From assembly GCA_002299975.1 (NCBI GenBank), contig DBOT01000081.1, forward strand, positions 1 through 10,191: DNA of 10,191 nt, read 5' to 3'. Shown here piece by piece: positions 1 through 5,525 of this stretch. The stretch is from Lactobacillaceae bacterium UBA639 (GTDB lineage Bacteria; Bacillota; Bacilli; Lactobacillales; Lactobacillaceae). Under the pieces are notes generated by a model. That model saw only the letters and a list, made by a program, of their open reading frames with translations, was not told where the DNA came from and searched no databases. The position numbers and the translations under genes are program-made. Positions within the stretch are counted from its first letter, which is position 1, and each line of letters opens with the position of its first letter.

Positions 1-642
1 GGTCAGGATACCGTCTTTGGCGCTGGGGATGATGACGCGGGAGATAGTTTGCCAACGGGTGGCCCCCAGTCCGGCGGAAGCCTGCCGGTACTTCTTAGGA
101 ACGGCGTTGAGGCTGTCGACAGTCATTGAGGTCATAGTTGGCAGGATCATCAAGAAGAGAACCCCGGTTGCGGCGAGGATCCCGAAGCCGGTCCCACCAA
201 AGAGGCGTTGCAGTTCGGGTACAATAATGGTTAGTCCTAGGTACCCGTACACCACGGAGGGCACCCCGACGAGGAGCTCGATCAGGGGCTGGAACAGGCC
301 GGTCATTCTCTTGGGCAGGATTTCGGTAATCGCCACCGCCACCACCAGCGCCAGGGGAAGGGCCACGATCCCGGCCAGGATGGTGACACTAAAGGAAGTC
401 GTGATCATGGGGAGGGCGCCGTAGTGCTGGTGGCTTGGTTGCCAATCGGTCTGTGACAGAAAACGCCAGAAAGAAACACCGTTGTCGGTAAACAGGGCAA
501 TTCCCTTAACGGTCAGGAAGACGAGGATGGCAAGGACGAGGCCACCAATCAGGATGATGGCGAGGGAGCTGATGATCTTACCAGTCCATTCCTGACGACT
601 CTCTGGGGATGGCTGGGTTAGTTGTTTTTGGAGATTATCCAT
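1..642 (-). CDS. pstC: Phosphate ABC transporter permease PstC (partial, C-terminus beyond the left edge)
   Basis: One of the two membrane subunits of the PstSCAB high-affinity phosphate importer. The first 214 codons are visible, read from an ATG at 642-640 that lies 3 bp after the pstS stop. Its ribosome site (AAAAGGAG) is inside the end of pstS, so translation is probably coupled. The protein has a short polar cytoplasmic N-terminus, a first membrane helix at about residues 23-51, and an outside loop containing WRF and TDWQP. The signature YGALPMI follows, then further helices of the binding-protein-dependent permease fold. The ABC-contact (EAA) loop is visible near the cut end: VDSLNAVPKKYRQASAGLGA then TRW. 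The full protein should be about 300 residues, so roughly a third is missing because of the window edge. pstA and pstB would be expected further left. Family assignment is strong; choice of PstC over PstA rests on the motif set and on following pstS directly. Confidence 0.93.
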   Translation of the reverse strand, partial: MDNLQKQLTQPSPESRQEWTGKIISSLAIILIGGLVLAILVFLTVKGIALFTDNGVSFWRFLSQTDWQPSHQHYGALPMITTSFSVTILAGIVALPLALVVAVAITEILPKRMTGLFQPLIELLVGVPSVVYGYLGLTIIVPELQRLFGGTGFGILAATGVLFLMILPTMTSMTVDSLNAVPKKYRQASAGLGATRWQTISRVIIPSAKDGILT

Positions 643-645
643 GGC

Positions 646-1515
646 TTACTCCTTTTCCTGAATTTTTCCAGCAGCATCTTTTTGGACCTGCATGTCGTGG
701 ATATTGACGTAGTGAGCCTGTTTTACCAGGGTCTGTTGGACCTGTTTAGACTGCATGTAGTTGATGAATTGTTGGGTGGCCTTAGTCGGCGTCTGCTGGG
801 TGTACATGTGTTCATATGACCATAACGGCCAGCGGTTGGTAGTAATATTTTTGGCCGTGGCCGCAACGCCAGCAATCTTCAGGGGCTGGACCTGTGGGCT
901 GAGGTAGGCAGCAGAGATGTAGCTGATAGCGCCTGGTGTTCGGGCCACGATCTCCTTGACCGTCCCGTTAGAGTCCTGTTCCTGGGCATTGATTGAGCGC
1001 TGCCCTTTTAGGGCCACCTGCTCGAATGCTACCCGAGTACCACTTCCGGCCGCCCGGTTGATGACGGTAATCGACAGGTCCGGTCCTCCCAGCTGGCGCC
1101 AGTTGGAAACCTGTCCGGTATAGATCTGACGGAGCTGGGCAAGGGAAAGGTCCTTAATTCCTAAATCACGGTTGACGATGGGGACAATTCCCGAAACTGC
1201 CACGATATGGTCCCGAAGTTTTTGTTTATCAATACCGTCCTTTTGTTCAGCGAAGATATCTGACGAACCGATGTTGACGGCACCGGCTTGAACCTGGCTC
1301 AGTCCGGTACCGGATCCGCCACCTTGGACGGTGATGCTGGTGTGCGGGTTAGTGGTCCGGTATTCCTTCATGACGGCCTCTGTTAACGGTTGGAGGGCAC
1401 TGGACCCGACAACCGTTACTTTTGATAATGGTGGTTGTTTTTTAGCAGCAATCCAGCCGATTCCCAGGCCGATAATGATCGCTACGGTGATGACAATTGT
1501 GATAATTCTCTTCAT
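646..1515 (-). CDS. pstS: Phosphate-binding protein PstS
   Basis: Extracellular phosphate-binding protein that delivers phosphate to the PstCA permease. It is 289 residues, a normal length. The ATG at 1515 is preceded by AGGGAG eight bases upstream. Phosphate-pocket motifs typical of PstS are present in order: GSSAL (37-41), GGGSGTG (65-71), SSD (84-86), RAAGSGTR (154-161) and GAISYIS (195-201). Residues 4-22 form a hydrophobic segment after MKR, but no cysteine follows it, and I see none in the whole protein. There is therefore no lipobox, and the protein is either tethered by an uncleaved signal anchor or released after cleavage. It is the first gene of a minus-strand operon with pstC 3 bp downstream, and is divergent from an OmpR-type regulator. 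The intergenic hexamer array suggests phosphate-responsive control. Confidence 0.95.
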   Translation of the reverse strand: MKRIITIVITVAIIIGLGIGWIAAKKQPPLSKVTVVGSSALQPLTEAVMKEYRTTNPHTSITVQGGGSGTGLSQVQAGAVNIGSSDIFAEQKDGIDKQKLRDHIVAVSGIVPIVNRDLGIKDLSLAQLRQIYTGQVSNWRQLGGPDLSITVINRAAGSGTRVAFEQVALKGQRSINAQEQDSNGTVKEIVARTPGAISYISAAYLSPQVQPLKIAGVAATAKNITTNRWPLWSYEHMYTQQTPTKATQQFINYMQSKQVQQTLVKQAHYVNIHDMQVQKDAAGKIQEKE

Positions 1516-1563
1516 CGCAAAAGCTCCCTAGTTGTTTTCGTTAATTTCGTATGGTACAAATAG

Positions 1564-1572
1564 AGAATAGCA
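1564..1572 (-). promoter_or_regulatory. Predicted pstS extended -10 promoter element
   Basis: On the minus strand the sequence TGC followed by TATTCT (1572-1564) forms an extended -10 (TGn plus a hexamer matching TATAAT at four of six positions). There is no good -35. Instead the nearest TTTACA hexamer of the operator array ends nine bases upstream. This is the spacing seen in Bacillus subtilis PhoP-activated promoters, where PhoP boxes replace the -35. Transcription would start near 1557, giving a leader of about 40 bases before pstS. This is prediction from sequence only. Confidence 0.5.
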
Positions 1573-1578
1573 ATGCGC

Positions 1579-1617
1579 TGTAAATATTTAATCTTCTTAT
1601 TGTAAAAGTTGTGTAAA
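1579..1617 (-). promoter_or_regulatory. Pho-box / Wal-box-like operator array between pstS and the orphan regulator
   Basis: Three exact TTTACA hexamers on the minus strand (TGTAAA on plus) lie at 1612-1617, 1601-1606 and 1579-1584. Their spacing is 11 and 22 bp, so they fall on one 11-bp register with five-base spacers. The empty slot at 1590-1595 reads AAGATT, a degenerate copy. OmpR-family dimers bind such 11-bp direct repeats. TTTACA fits the B. subtilis PhoP half-site, and TGTAAA-N5-TGTAAA also fits the published WalR consensus TGTWAH-N5-TGTWAH. The array sits immediately upstream of the pstS -10 and ends 14 bases before the regulator's start codon, so it could control both genes. Confidence 0.65.
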
Positions 1618-1631
1618 CCTTGGAGGGAAAG

Positions 1632-2345
1632 ATGACCGACCGATTTTTGCTAATGGGGCAGAATGCTGACCTAATCACCCGTCTGGACAAGCTCAGTAAG
1701 CGGGCCGCCTGGACGTTTGACCAGGTGACAACCCCGACCGGCCTGGTAGTTGAATTAGAACACGAGCAACCGGCCGGAATATGGTGGGACCTTGATGCGT
1801 CCACCCTCGATACGGCAATCGCCACGATGACGTTGATTCGTCCCCAGGTTCACGGTCCGATCATTGCCTTTACCACTAAAATGACGGAACGGGTCCAGCG
1901 GAAGTTGTACCAGGCACGGGTTGATGACGTAATTATCTTTCCGTTTGCGGACCAGGTTTTGCGGGCGCTGATTGAGCAGCGGCTCTGGCTCTACCAACAC
2001 GTACAGATCCAGGTACCGGAAACCTTAACAAAATCGGTCTCGTCGCGGGTGACTACCATTGGTCACTGGCAGGTGGATTATCAGAACTACCAGGTCCTTA
2101 AGAATGGCTTGCCGGTTGAGCTGACCCCTAAGGAATTTCAACTGCTGTCGTATCTGATCGACCATCGTAATCAGGTCCTCAGCCGTGATCAGCTGGTTAA
2201 TGGTGTTTGGGGTTATGATATCCTCAACACATCGCGAATTGTCGATATCCACATCAGTCATCTCCGGGATAAGCTTGAGGATGATCCCCACCACCCGGAC
2301 CACCTGTTGACGGTGCGGGGCTTCGGCTATAAGCTGGCAGAATGA
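1632..2345 (+). CDS. Orphan OmpR/PhoB-family response regulator with degenerate receiver domain
   Basis: DNA-binding regulator of 237 residues. I chose the ATG at 1632, preceded by GGAGGG at 1622-1627. The in-frame TTG at 1620 would place this site inside the gene. The C-terminal half (about 144-236) is a complete OmpR-type winged helix, with ELTPKEFQLLSYL, the VWGYD turn, a recognition-helix region IVDIHISHLRDKL, and the wing RGFGYKL. The N-terminal half keeps the receiver outline but has lost key residues. The acidic pair of VVDDE is replaced by MGQN (G9, Q10), and the lysine of TKPF is replaced by phenylalanine (F103, in IFPF). An aspartate at the phosphoacceptor position (D53, in WWDLD) and a threonine (T81/T82) remain. 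It is divergent from pstS, has no histidine kinase next to it and is followed by a terminator. By position it is a candidate phosphate-regulon regulator, possibly independent of phosphorylation. The precise role is inference. Confidence 0.88.
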   Translation: MTDRFLLMGQNADLITRLDKLSKRAAWTFDQVTTPTGLVVELEHEQPAGIWWDLDASTLDTAIATMTLIRPQVHGPIIAFTTKMTERVQRKLYQARVDDVIIFPFADQVLRALIEQRLWLYQHVQIQVPETLTKSVSSRVTTIGHWQVDYQNYQVLKNGLPVELTPKEFQLLSYLIDHRNQVLSRDQLVNGVWGYDILNTSRIVDIHISHLRDKLEDDPHHPDHLLTVRGFGYKLAE

Positions 2346-2353
2346 TTTAAAAC

Positions 2354-2402
2354 AAAAAGCGGCCGTGCCAAATCATCGTTTGGTACGGTCGCTAGTGTTT
2401 TT
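2354..2402 (+). terminator. Intrinsic terminator of the orphan regulator gene
   Basis: A 14-bp stem pairs 2359-2372 with 2379-2392 around a six-base loop (TCATCG). The stem includes two pairs that are G-U only when read as plus-strand RNA. It is preceded by an A-run and followed by TAGTGTTTTT. The wobble orientation and the T-run show that it acts on plus-strand transcription, nine bases after the regulator's stop codon. Confidence 0.88.
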
Positions 2403-2417
2403 CAATATTTTGGTAAC

Positions 2418-2447
2418 AAAAAAGACCGGTGAAATTACCGGTCTTTT
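2418..2447 (-). terminator. Intrinsic terminator of the first tRNA-Lys gene
   Basis: A perfect 11-bp inverted repeat (2420-2430 with 2437-2447, arms containing GACCGGT) has a six-base loop. On the minus strand it ends in a run of six T (2423-2418), starting seven bases after the tRNA 3' end. The arms carry A and T runs on both sides, so it could also back up plus-strand termination. Confidence 0.85.
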
Positions 2448-2454
2448 GACATGA

Positions 2455-2527
2455 TGGGCAGTCAGGGGATCGAACCCTGGACCCACGGATTAAGAGTCCG
2501 TTGCTCTGCCAGCTGAGCTAACTGCCC
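2455..2527 (-). tRNA. tRNA-Lys (anticodon CUU), copy 1
   Basis: A 73-base cloverleaf can be drawn in full: acceptor GGGCAGT/ACTGCCC, D-stem GCTC/GAGC, anticodon stem ACGGA/TCCGT with loop CTCTTAA, five-base variable loop, and T-stem CAGGG/CCCTG with loop TTCGATC. The anticodon is CTT, which reads lysine AAG codons. The discriminator base is A. CCA is not encoded (TCA follows), so it must be added after transcription. The gene is identical to the copy at 2695-2767 and has its own predicted promoter and terminator. Confidence 0.96.
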
Positions 2528-2545
2528 ATGTCCTTGACAACGACT

Positions 2546-2577
2546 ATTATAATATCAACTTATTTCACTTTTTGCAA
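2546..2577 (-). promoter_or_regulatory. Predicted promoter of tRNA-Lys copy 1
   Basis: On the minus strand, TTGCAA (2577-2572) and TATTAT (2554-2549) are separated by 17 bases. A perfect TATAAT overlaps three bases further on (2551-2546). Transcription would start roughly 10-15 bases before the mature tRNA 5' end at 2527. Confidence 0.65.
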
Positions 2578-2650
2578 GACATTTTTGGTAGTTTTTTGAA
2601 ATTAATTTTTAGTTGGCGTTATTGTTACTTCGAAAAGGGATTGCGGATAC

Positions 2651-2682
2651 AAAAAAAGAGATTGAGAAAAATCCCAATCTCT
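2651..2682 (-). terminator. Intrinsic terminator of the second tRNA-Lys gene
   Basis: A 10-bp stem pairs 2657-2666 with 2673-2682 (arms AGAGATTG/CAATCTCT plus a G-U and a G-C pair when read on the minus strand) around a six-base loop. It is followed on the minus strand by seven T. The wobble pair forms only in minus-strand RNA, matching the tRNA direction. It separates the second tRNA from the first, so each is an independent transcription unit. Confidence 0.85.
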
Positions 2683-2694
2683 GTAAACCTCTGA

Positions 2695-2767
2695 TGGGCA
2701 GTCAGGGGATCGAACCCTGGACCCACGGATTAAGAGTCCGTTGCTCTGCCAGCTGAGCTAACTGCCC
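2695..2767 (-). tRNA. tRNA-Lys (anticodon CUU), copy 2
   Basis: Same 73-base sequence as the copy at 2455-2527, with all four stems intact and the CTT anticodon for lysine AAG codons. CCA is not encoded. Identity extends only a few bases beyond the gene on each side (2693-2769 equals 2453-2529). The flanking promoter and terminator differ from those of copy 1, so this is not a recent duplication of the whole unit, or the flanks have diverged while the genes stayed identical. Confidence 0.96.
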
Positions 2768-2799
2768 ATATCTTTTACCTCTCAACAAGGTACTTTATT

Positions 2800-2828
2800 A
2801 ATTTACCACCGCCCACCCTGACTGTCAA
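2800..2828 (-). promoter_or_regulatory. Predicted promoter of tRNA-Lys copy 2
   Basis: On the minus strand, a consensus TTGACA (2828-2823) is followed after 17 bases by TAAATT (2805-2800). The spacer is unusually G-rich. The start point would be near 2793, giving a leader of about 25 bases. It is back to back with the walR promoter, about 40 bp away. Confidence 0.65.
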
Positions 2829-2864
2829 CATAAATTCGTCAAAAAATAATAAAAACCTTAGCTG

Positions 2865-2873
2865 TGCTATAAT
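2865..2873 (+). promoter_or_regulatory. Predicted extended -10 promoter of the walRK operon
   Basis: TGC followed by a perfect TATAAT (2868-2873) makes a strong extended -10. The region 17 bases upstream (AATAAT) does not resemble a -35, as is usual for extended -10 promoters. Transcription would start near 2880, giving a walR leader of about 50 bases. Confidence 0.75.
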
Positions 2874-2932
2874 GGGGGCACGGTTACTAAGTTTAGGTTA
2901 AGTAAACAATCACCCATGGAGGGGATTTTGAA

Positions 2933-3640
2933 ATGGCAAAGAAAATACTAGTCGTTGATGACGAGAAACCAATTTCAGATATTATTAAATTTAATCTTGA
3001 AAAAGAAGGCTATTCGGTCGTAACCGCCTACGATGGCGAGGAGGCCCTGGAGAAGGTTGAAAGTGAAAACCCAGACCTGATCATCTTGGACCTGATGTTG
3101 CCAAAGATCGATGGCCTAGAAGTGGCTAAGCGGGTGCGGGCCAAGCACACGATGCCAATCATCATGGTAACGGCCAAGGACTCGGAGCTTGATAAGGTCT
3201 TAGGACTTGAACTCGGGGCGGATGATTACGTCACCAAGCCATTCTCCAACCGGGAACTGGTGGCCCGGGTTAAGGCTAACCTGCGGCGGCAGGCAACTCT
3301 GAAGGCCCCTGCTGAAGAAGATAAGAATACTGATATCAAGGTCGGGGACCTGACGATTCACCCTGAAGCCTACACGGTTACTAAGCGGGGCGAGAATATC
3401 AACCTGACCCACCGGGAATTTGAATTGCTCCACTACCTGGCCCAACACATTGGTCAGGTGATCAATCGGGAGCACCTCCTGCAGACCGTCTGGGGTTATG
3501 ATTACTTCGGTGATGTGCGGACCGTGGATGTGACGGTTCGGCGTCTGCGGGAAAAAATTGAAGATAATCCGAGCCACCCGCAATGGCTGATCACGCGGCG
3601 TGGTGTCGGCTACTATTTAGCAAATCCTGATCAGAATTAG
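2933..3640 (+). CDS. walR: Essential cell-wall response regulator WalR (YycF)
   Basis: Cytoplasmic OmpR-family regulator, phosphorylated by WalK, controlling cell-wall hydrolase and envelope genes; essential in several Firmicutes. It has 235 residues. The ATG at 2933 has GGAGG ten bases upstream. The receiver is intact: acidic pair D9-D10, phosphoacceptor D53 (in LIILDLMLP), T80 and K102 (in VTKPF). T101, the Thr that Ser/Thr kinases of the PASTA type phosphorylate in B. subtilis and S. aureus WalR, is also conserved. After a short linker (about 120-135) comes the winged helix, with [34 protein letters not shown] and the wing RRGVGYYL. It is the first gene of the operon; walK starts 13 bp after its stop. 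Compared with the orphan regulator at 1632-2345, it retains every catalytic residue that the orphan has lost. Confidence 0.98.
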   Translation: MAKKILVVDDEKPISDIIKFNLEKEGYSVVTAYDGEEALEKVESENPDLIILDLMLPKIDGLEVAKRVRAKHTMPIIMVTAKDSELDKVLGLELGADDYVTKPFSNRELVARVKANLRRQATLKAPAEEDKNTDIKVGDLTIHPEAYTVTKRGENINLTHREFELLHYLAQHIGQVINREHLLQTVWGYDYFGDVRTVDVTVRRLREKIEDNPSHPQWLITRRGVGYYLANPDQN

Positions 3641-3653
3641 AGGCTGAACAGTT

Positions 3654-5525
3654 GTGAACAGCAAGTTAAAATTTTATCAATCGATTCGTTTTAAAATCGC
3701 CCTCGTATTTGCGTTGATGCTGATGCTGACGCTGGAATGCGTTGGGGCGGTTTTTGTGCGTCAATTGGAACATCAAAACCTAAACACCTTCAAACAATCG
3801 ATCGAGCTCCCATCGTATGTTGATAACTCGCTGAGTGAGCAGCTGGCCCGTTCGGACACCCATAAGGCTAACCGTCAGATCCGTCAGATCCTATCCGAAG
3901 TTAACAATAATAATATCTCGGAGATCCGGGTAATCGACAACAAGGGGGTCATCCGGGGAACCAGTAACTCCGATAACCGGGGTGTGATCGGACAAAAGAC
4001 TACTGATCAAGTCATTAAGGCTACCCTGTTGAATAACCGGTCGCACTCAGAGAACGTTTATGACAATGGAAATCATAATCGCTACTATGTTAACGTGATT
4101 CCTTTGGTCGATAATAGCAACAACAACGTTATCGGGGCGGTCTACCTGCGGGCCAGCCTAGAGTCGGTCTATTCCAACATCAACAGTATTACCCTGATTT
4201 ACCTTTCAGCAGCCCTGATCACAATTGCGATCGGTCTGATCCTGGCGATTCTTATTTCCCAGGAAATAACCCGACCGATTGAAGAGATGCGAAAGCAGGC
4301 CCTGCGGATTGCCCGGGGGGACTTCTCCGGTCAGGTTCGGGTCATGGGTAATGATGAGCTTGGTCAGCTTGCCGGGGCTGTAAACAACCTATCAGTCCGG
4401 GTGGAAGAAGCACAGGCATCGACGGACTCAGAACGGCGGCGTCTGGATAGCGTCCTCTCCCATATGTCTGATGGGGTGCTGGCGACTGATCGTCGTGGTA
4501 ATGTGACGATTGTTAACAACATGGCCCTGCAGCTGCTGGGAGTTGATCACGAGGACGATTTAATCGGTAAGTCGATCATTGACGTACTCGATATCCGCCA
4601 TGATTACACGGTTCGGCAACTTGTTAACTCGGACCAGCGGGAAATGATCATCGATATGTCAAACGACGGCAACAACCTGATCTTAAACGCCTACTTCTCA
4701 CCAATTCAACGGGAATCTGGCTTTGTCAGTGGGCTGGTCTGTGTCCTTCATGACGTAACGAGCCAGCAGAAGGAGGAACGGGAGCGTAAGCAGTTCGTCT
4801 CCAACGTTTCTCACGAGTTACGGACGCCATTAACCAGTGTCCACAGTTATGTTGAGGCCCTGAGCGATGGTGCCTGGAAGGACAAGGAGGTTGCTCCGAA
4901 GTTCTTGAACGTCATCCAGGGCGAGACTGATCGGATGATCCGGATGATCAACGACCTGCTGAGTCTTTCCCGGATGGATGCGGGAACAACGAAGCTGAAC
5001 CTTGAGTATGTCAATATCAAGGAACTGCTTAACTATATCCTGAACCGCTTTGACATGATTATTAAGAACGAGGAAGAGGACTCCAGTAAGAAGAAGTACA
5101 AGATCGAACGGCACTTCACCAAGAAGGACCTGTGGGTGGAGATTGATACTGATAAGTTCACCCAGGTGATCGATAACATCATGAACAACGCGATTAAGTA
5201 CTCACCAGATGGGGGAATCATCACGGTTCGCCTGCTAGAGACTCATAACCACGTCATCATGAGCATTTCTGACCAAGGACTGGGAATTCCTCGTAAGGAC
5301 CTTGGTCGGATCTTTGACCGCTTCTTCCGGGTTGATAAAGCCCGGAGCCGGAAGCAGGGTGGGACCGGTCTTGGTCTAGCAATTTCCAAGGAGGTCATCA
5401 ACATGCTTGGTGGTCAGATCTGGGTTGATAGTGTTGAAGGCCACGGTTCGACCTTCTACATCTCACTGCCGTACGTACCATATGAAGAGGAGGATGACTG
5501 GGATGATCAAGAAGCTGAGAAGTAA
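3654..5525 (+). CDS. walK: Sensor histidine kinase WalK (YycG)
   Basis: Membrane sensor kinase that phosphorylates WalR. It has 623 residues from a GTG start at 3654. Its ribosome site AGAGG (3639-3643) overlaps the walR stop and is fairly weak. Domain order is as in the family: first membrane helix about 13-35, an extracellular Cache-like domain about 37-178, second helix about 180-203, HAMP about 207-255, cytoplasmic PAS about 262-375, then the dimerisation helix with H387 in FVSNVSHELRTPLTS. The ATPase domain has its N box (N508-N512), DQGLG (540-544) and GGTGLGL (569-575). It ends in an acidic tail (EEEDDWDD). In the PAS domain H270, D273 and H366 match three of the four zinc ligands reported for S. 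aureus WalK, but the fourth (Glu) is S370. The last 23 bp overlap the start of yycH. Confidence 0.98.
   Translation: MNSKLKFYQSIRFKIALVFALMLMLTLECVGAVFVRQLEHQNLNTFKQSIELPSYVDNSLSEQLARSDTHKANRQIRQILSEVNNNNISEIRVIDNKGVIRGTSNSDNRGVIGQKTTDQVIKATLLNNRSHSENVYDNGNHNRYYVNVIPLVDNSNNNVIGAVYLRASLESVYSNINSITLIYLSAALITIAIGLILAILISQEITRPIEEMRKQALRIARGDFSGQVRVMGNDELGQLAGAVNNLSVRVEEAQASTDSERRRLDSVLSHMSDGVLATDRRGNVTIVNNMALQLLGVDHEDDLIGKSIIDVLDIRHDYTVRQLVNSDQREMIIDMSNDGNNLILNAYFSPIQRESGFVSGLVCVLHDVTSQQKEERERKQFVSNVSHELRTPLTSVHSYVEALSDGAWKDKEVAPKFLNVIQGETDRMIRMINDLLSLSRMDAGTTKLNLEYVNIKELLNYILNRFDMIIKNEEEDSSKKKYKIERHFTKKDLWVEIDTDKFTQVIDNIMNNAIKYSPDGGIITVRLLETHNHVIMSISDQGLGIPRKDLGRIFDRFFRVDKARSRKQGGTGLGLAISKEVINMLGGQIWVDSVEGHGSTFYISLPYVPYEEEDDWDDQEAEK

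Larger units (their letters stand above)
2453..2769. repeat. 77-bp direct repeat formed by the two identical tRNA-Lys genes (240-bp period)
   Basis: Positions 2453-2529 and 2693-2769 are identical and in the same orientation, offset by exactly 240 bp. The 163 bases between them hold only the copy-1 promoter and the copy-2 terminator; about 70 bases (2578-2650) show nothing recognisable. The repeat could recombine to leave one copy. Confidence 0.9.

Noticed and set aside
17..424. Plus-strand open frame of 135 codons
   Set aside because: It lies wholly opposite pstC, which has clear family motifs; no ribosome site and no recognisable protein.
1620..1631. TTG start giving four extra residues on the orphan regulator
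   Set aside because: The ribosome site GGAGGG overlaps these codons and serves the ATG at 1632.
2534..2553. Plus-strand TTGACA and TATAAT between the tRNAs as a promoter
   Set aside because: Only 8 bases separate them, far too close; the same region reads well as a minus-strand tRNA promoter.
2453..2769. Two 77-bp repeats as a CRISPR-like array or mobile-element ends
   Set aside because: The repeats are complete tRNA genes; there is no third repeat, no integrase gene and no inverted ends.
5407..5502. GTG start extending YycH by 32 residues into walK
   Set aside because: No ribosome site there; the added residues are out-of-frame walK sequence, and the ATG at 5503 has AGGAGG at the right distance.
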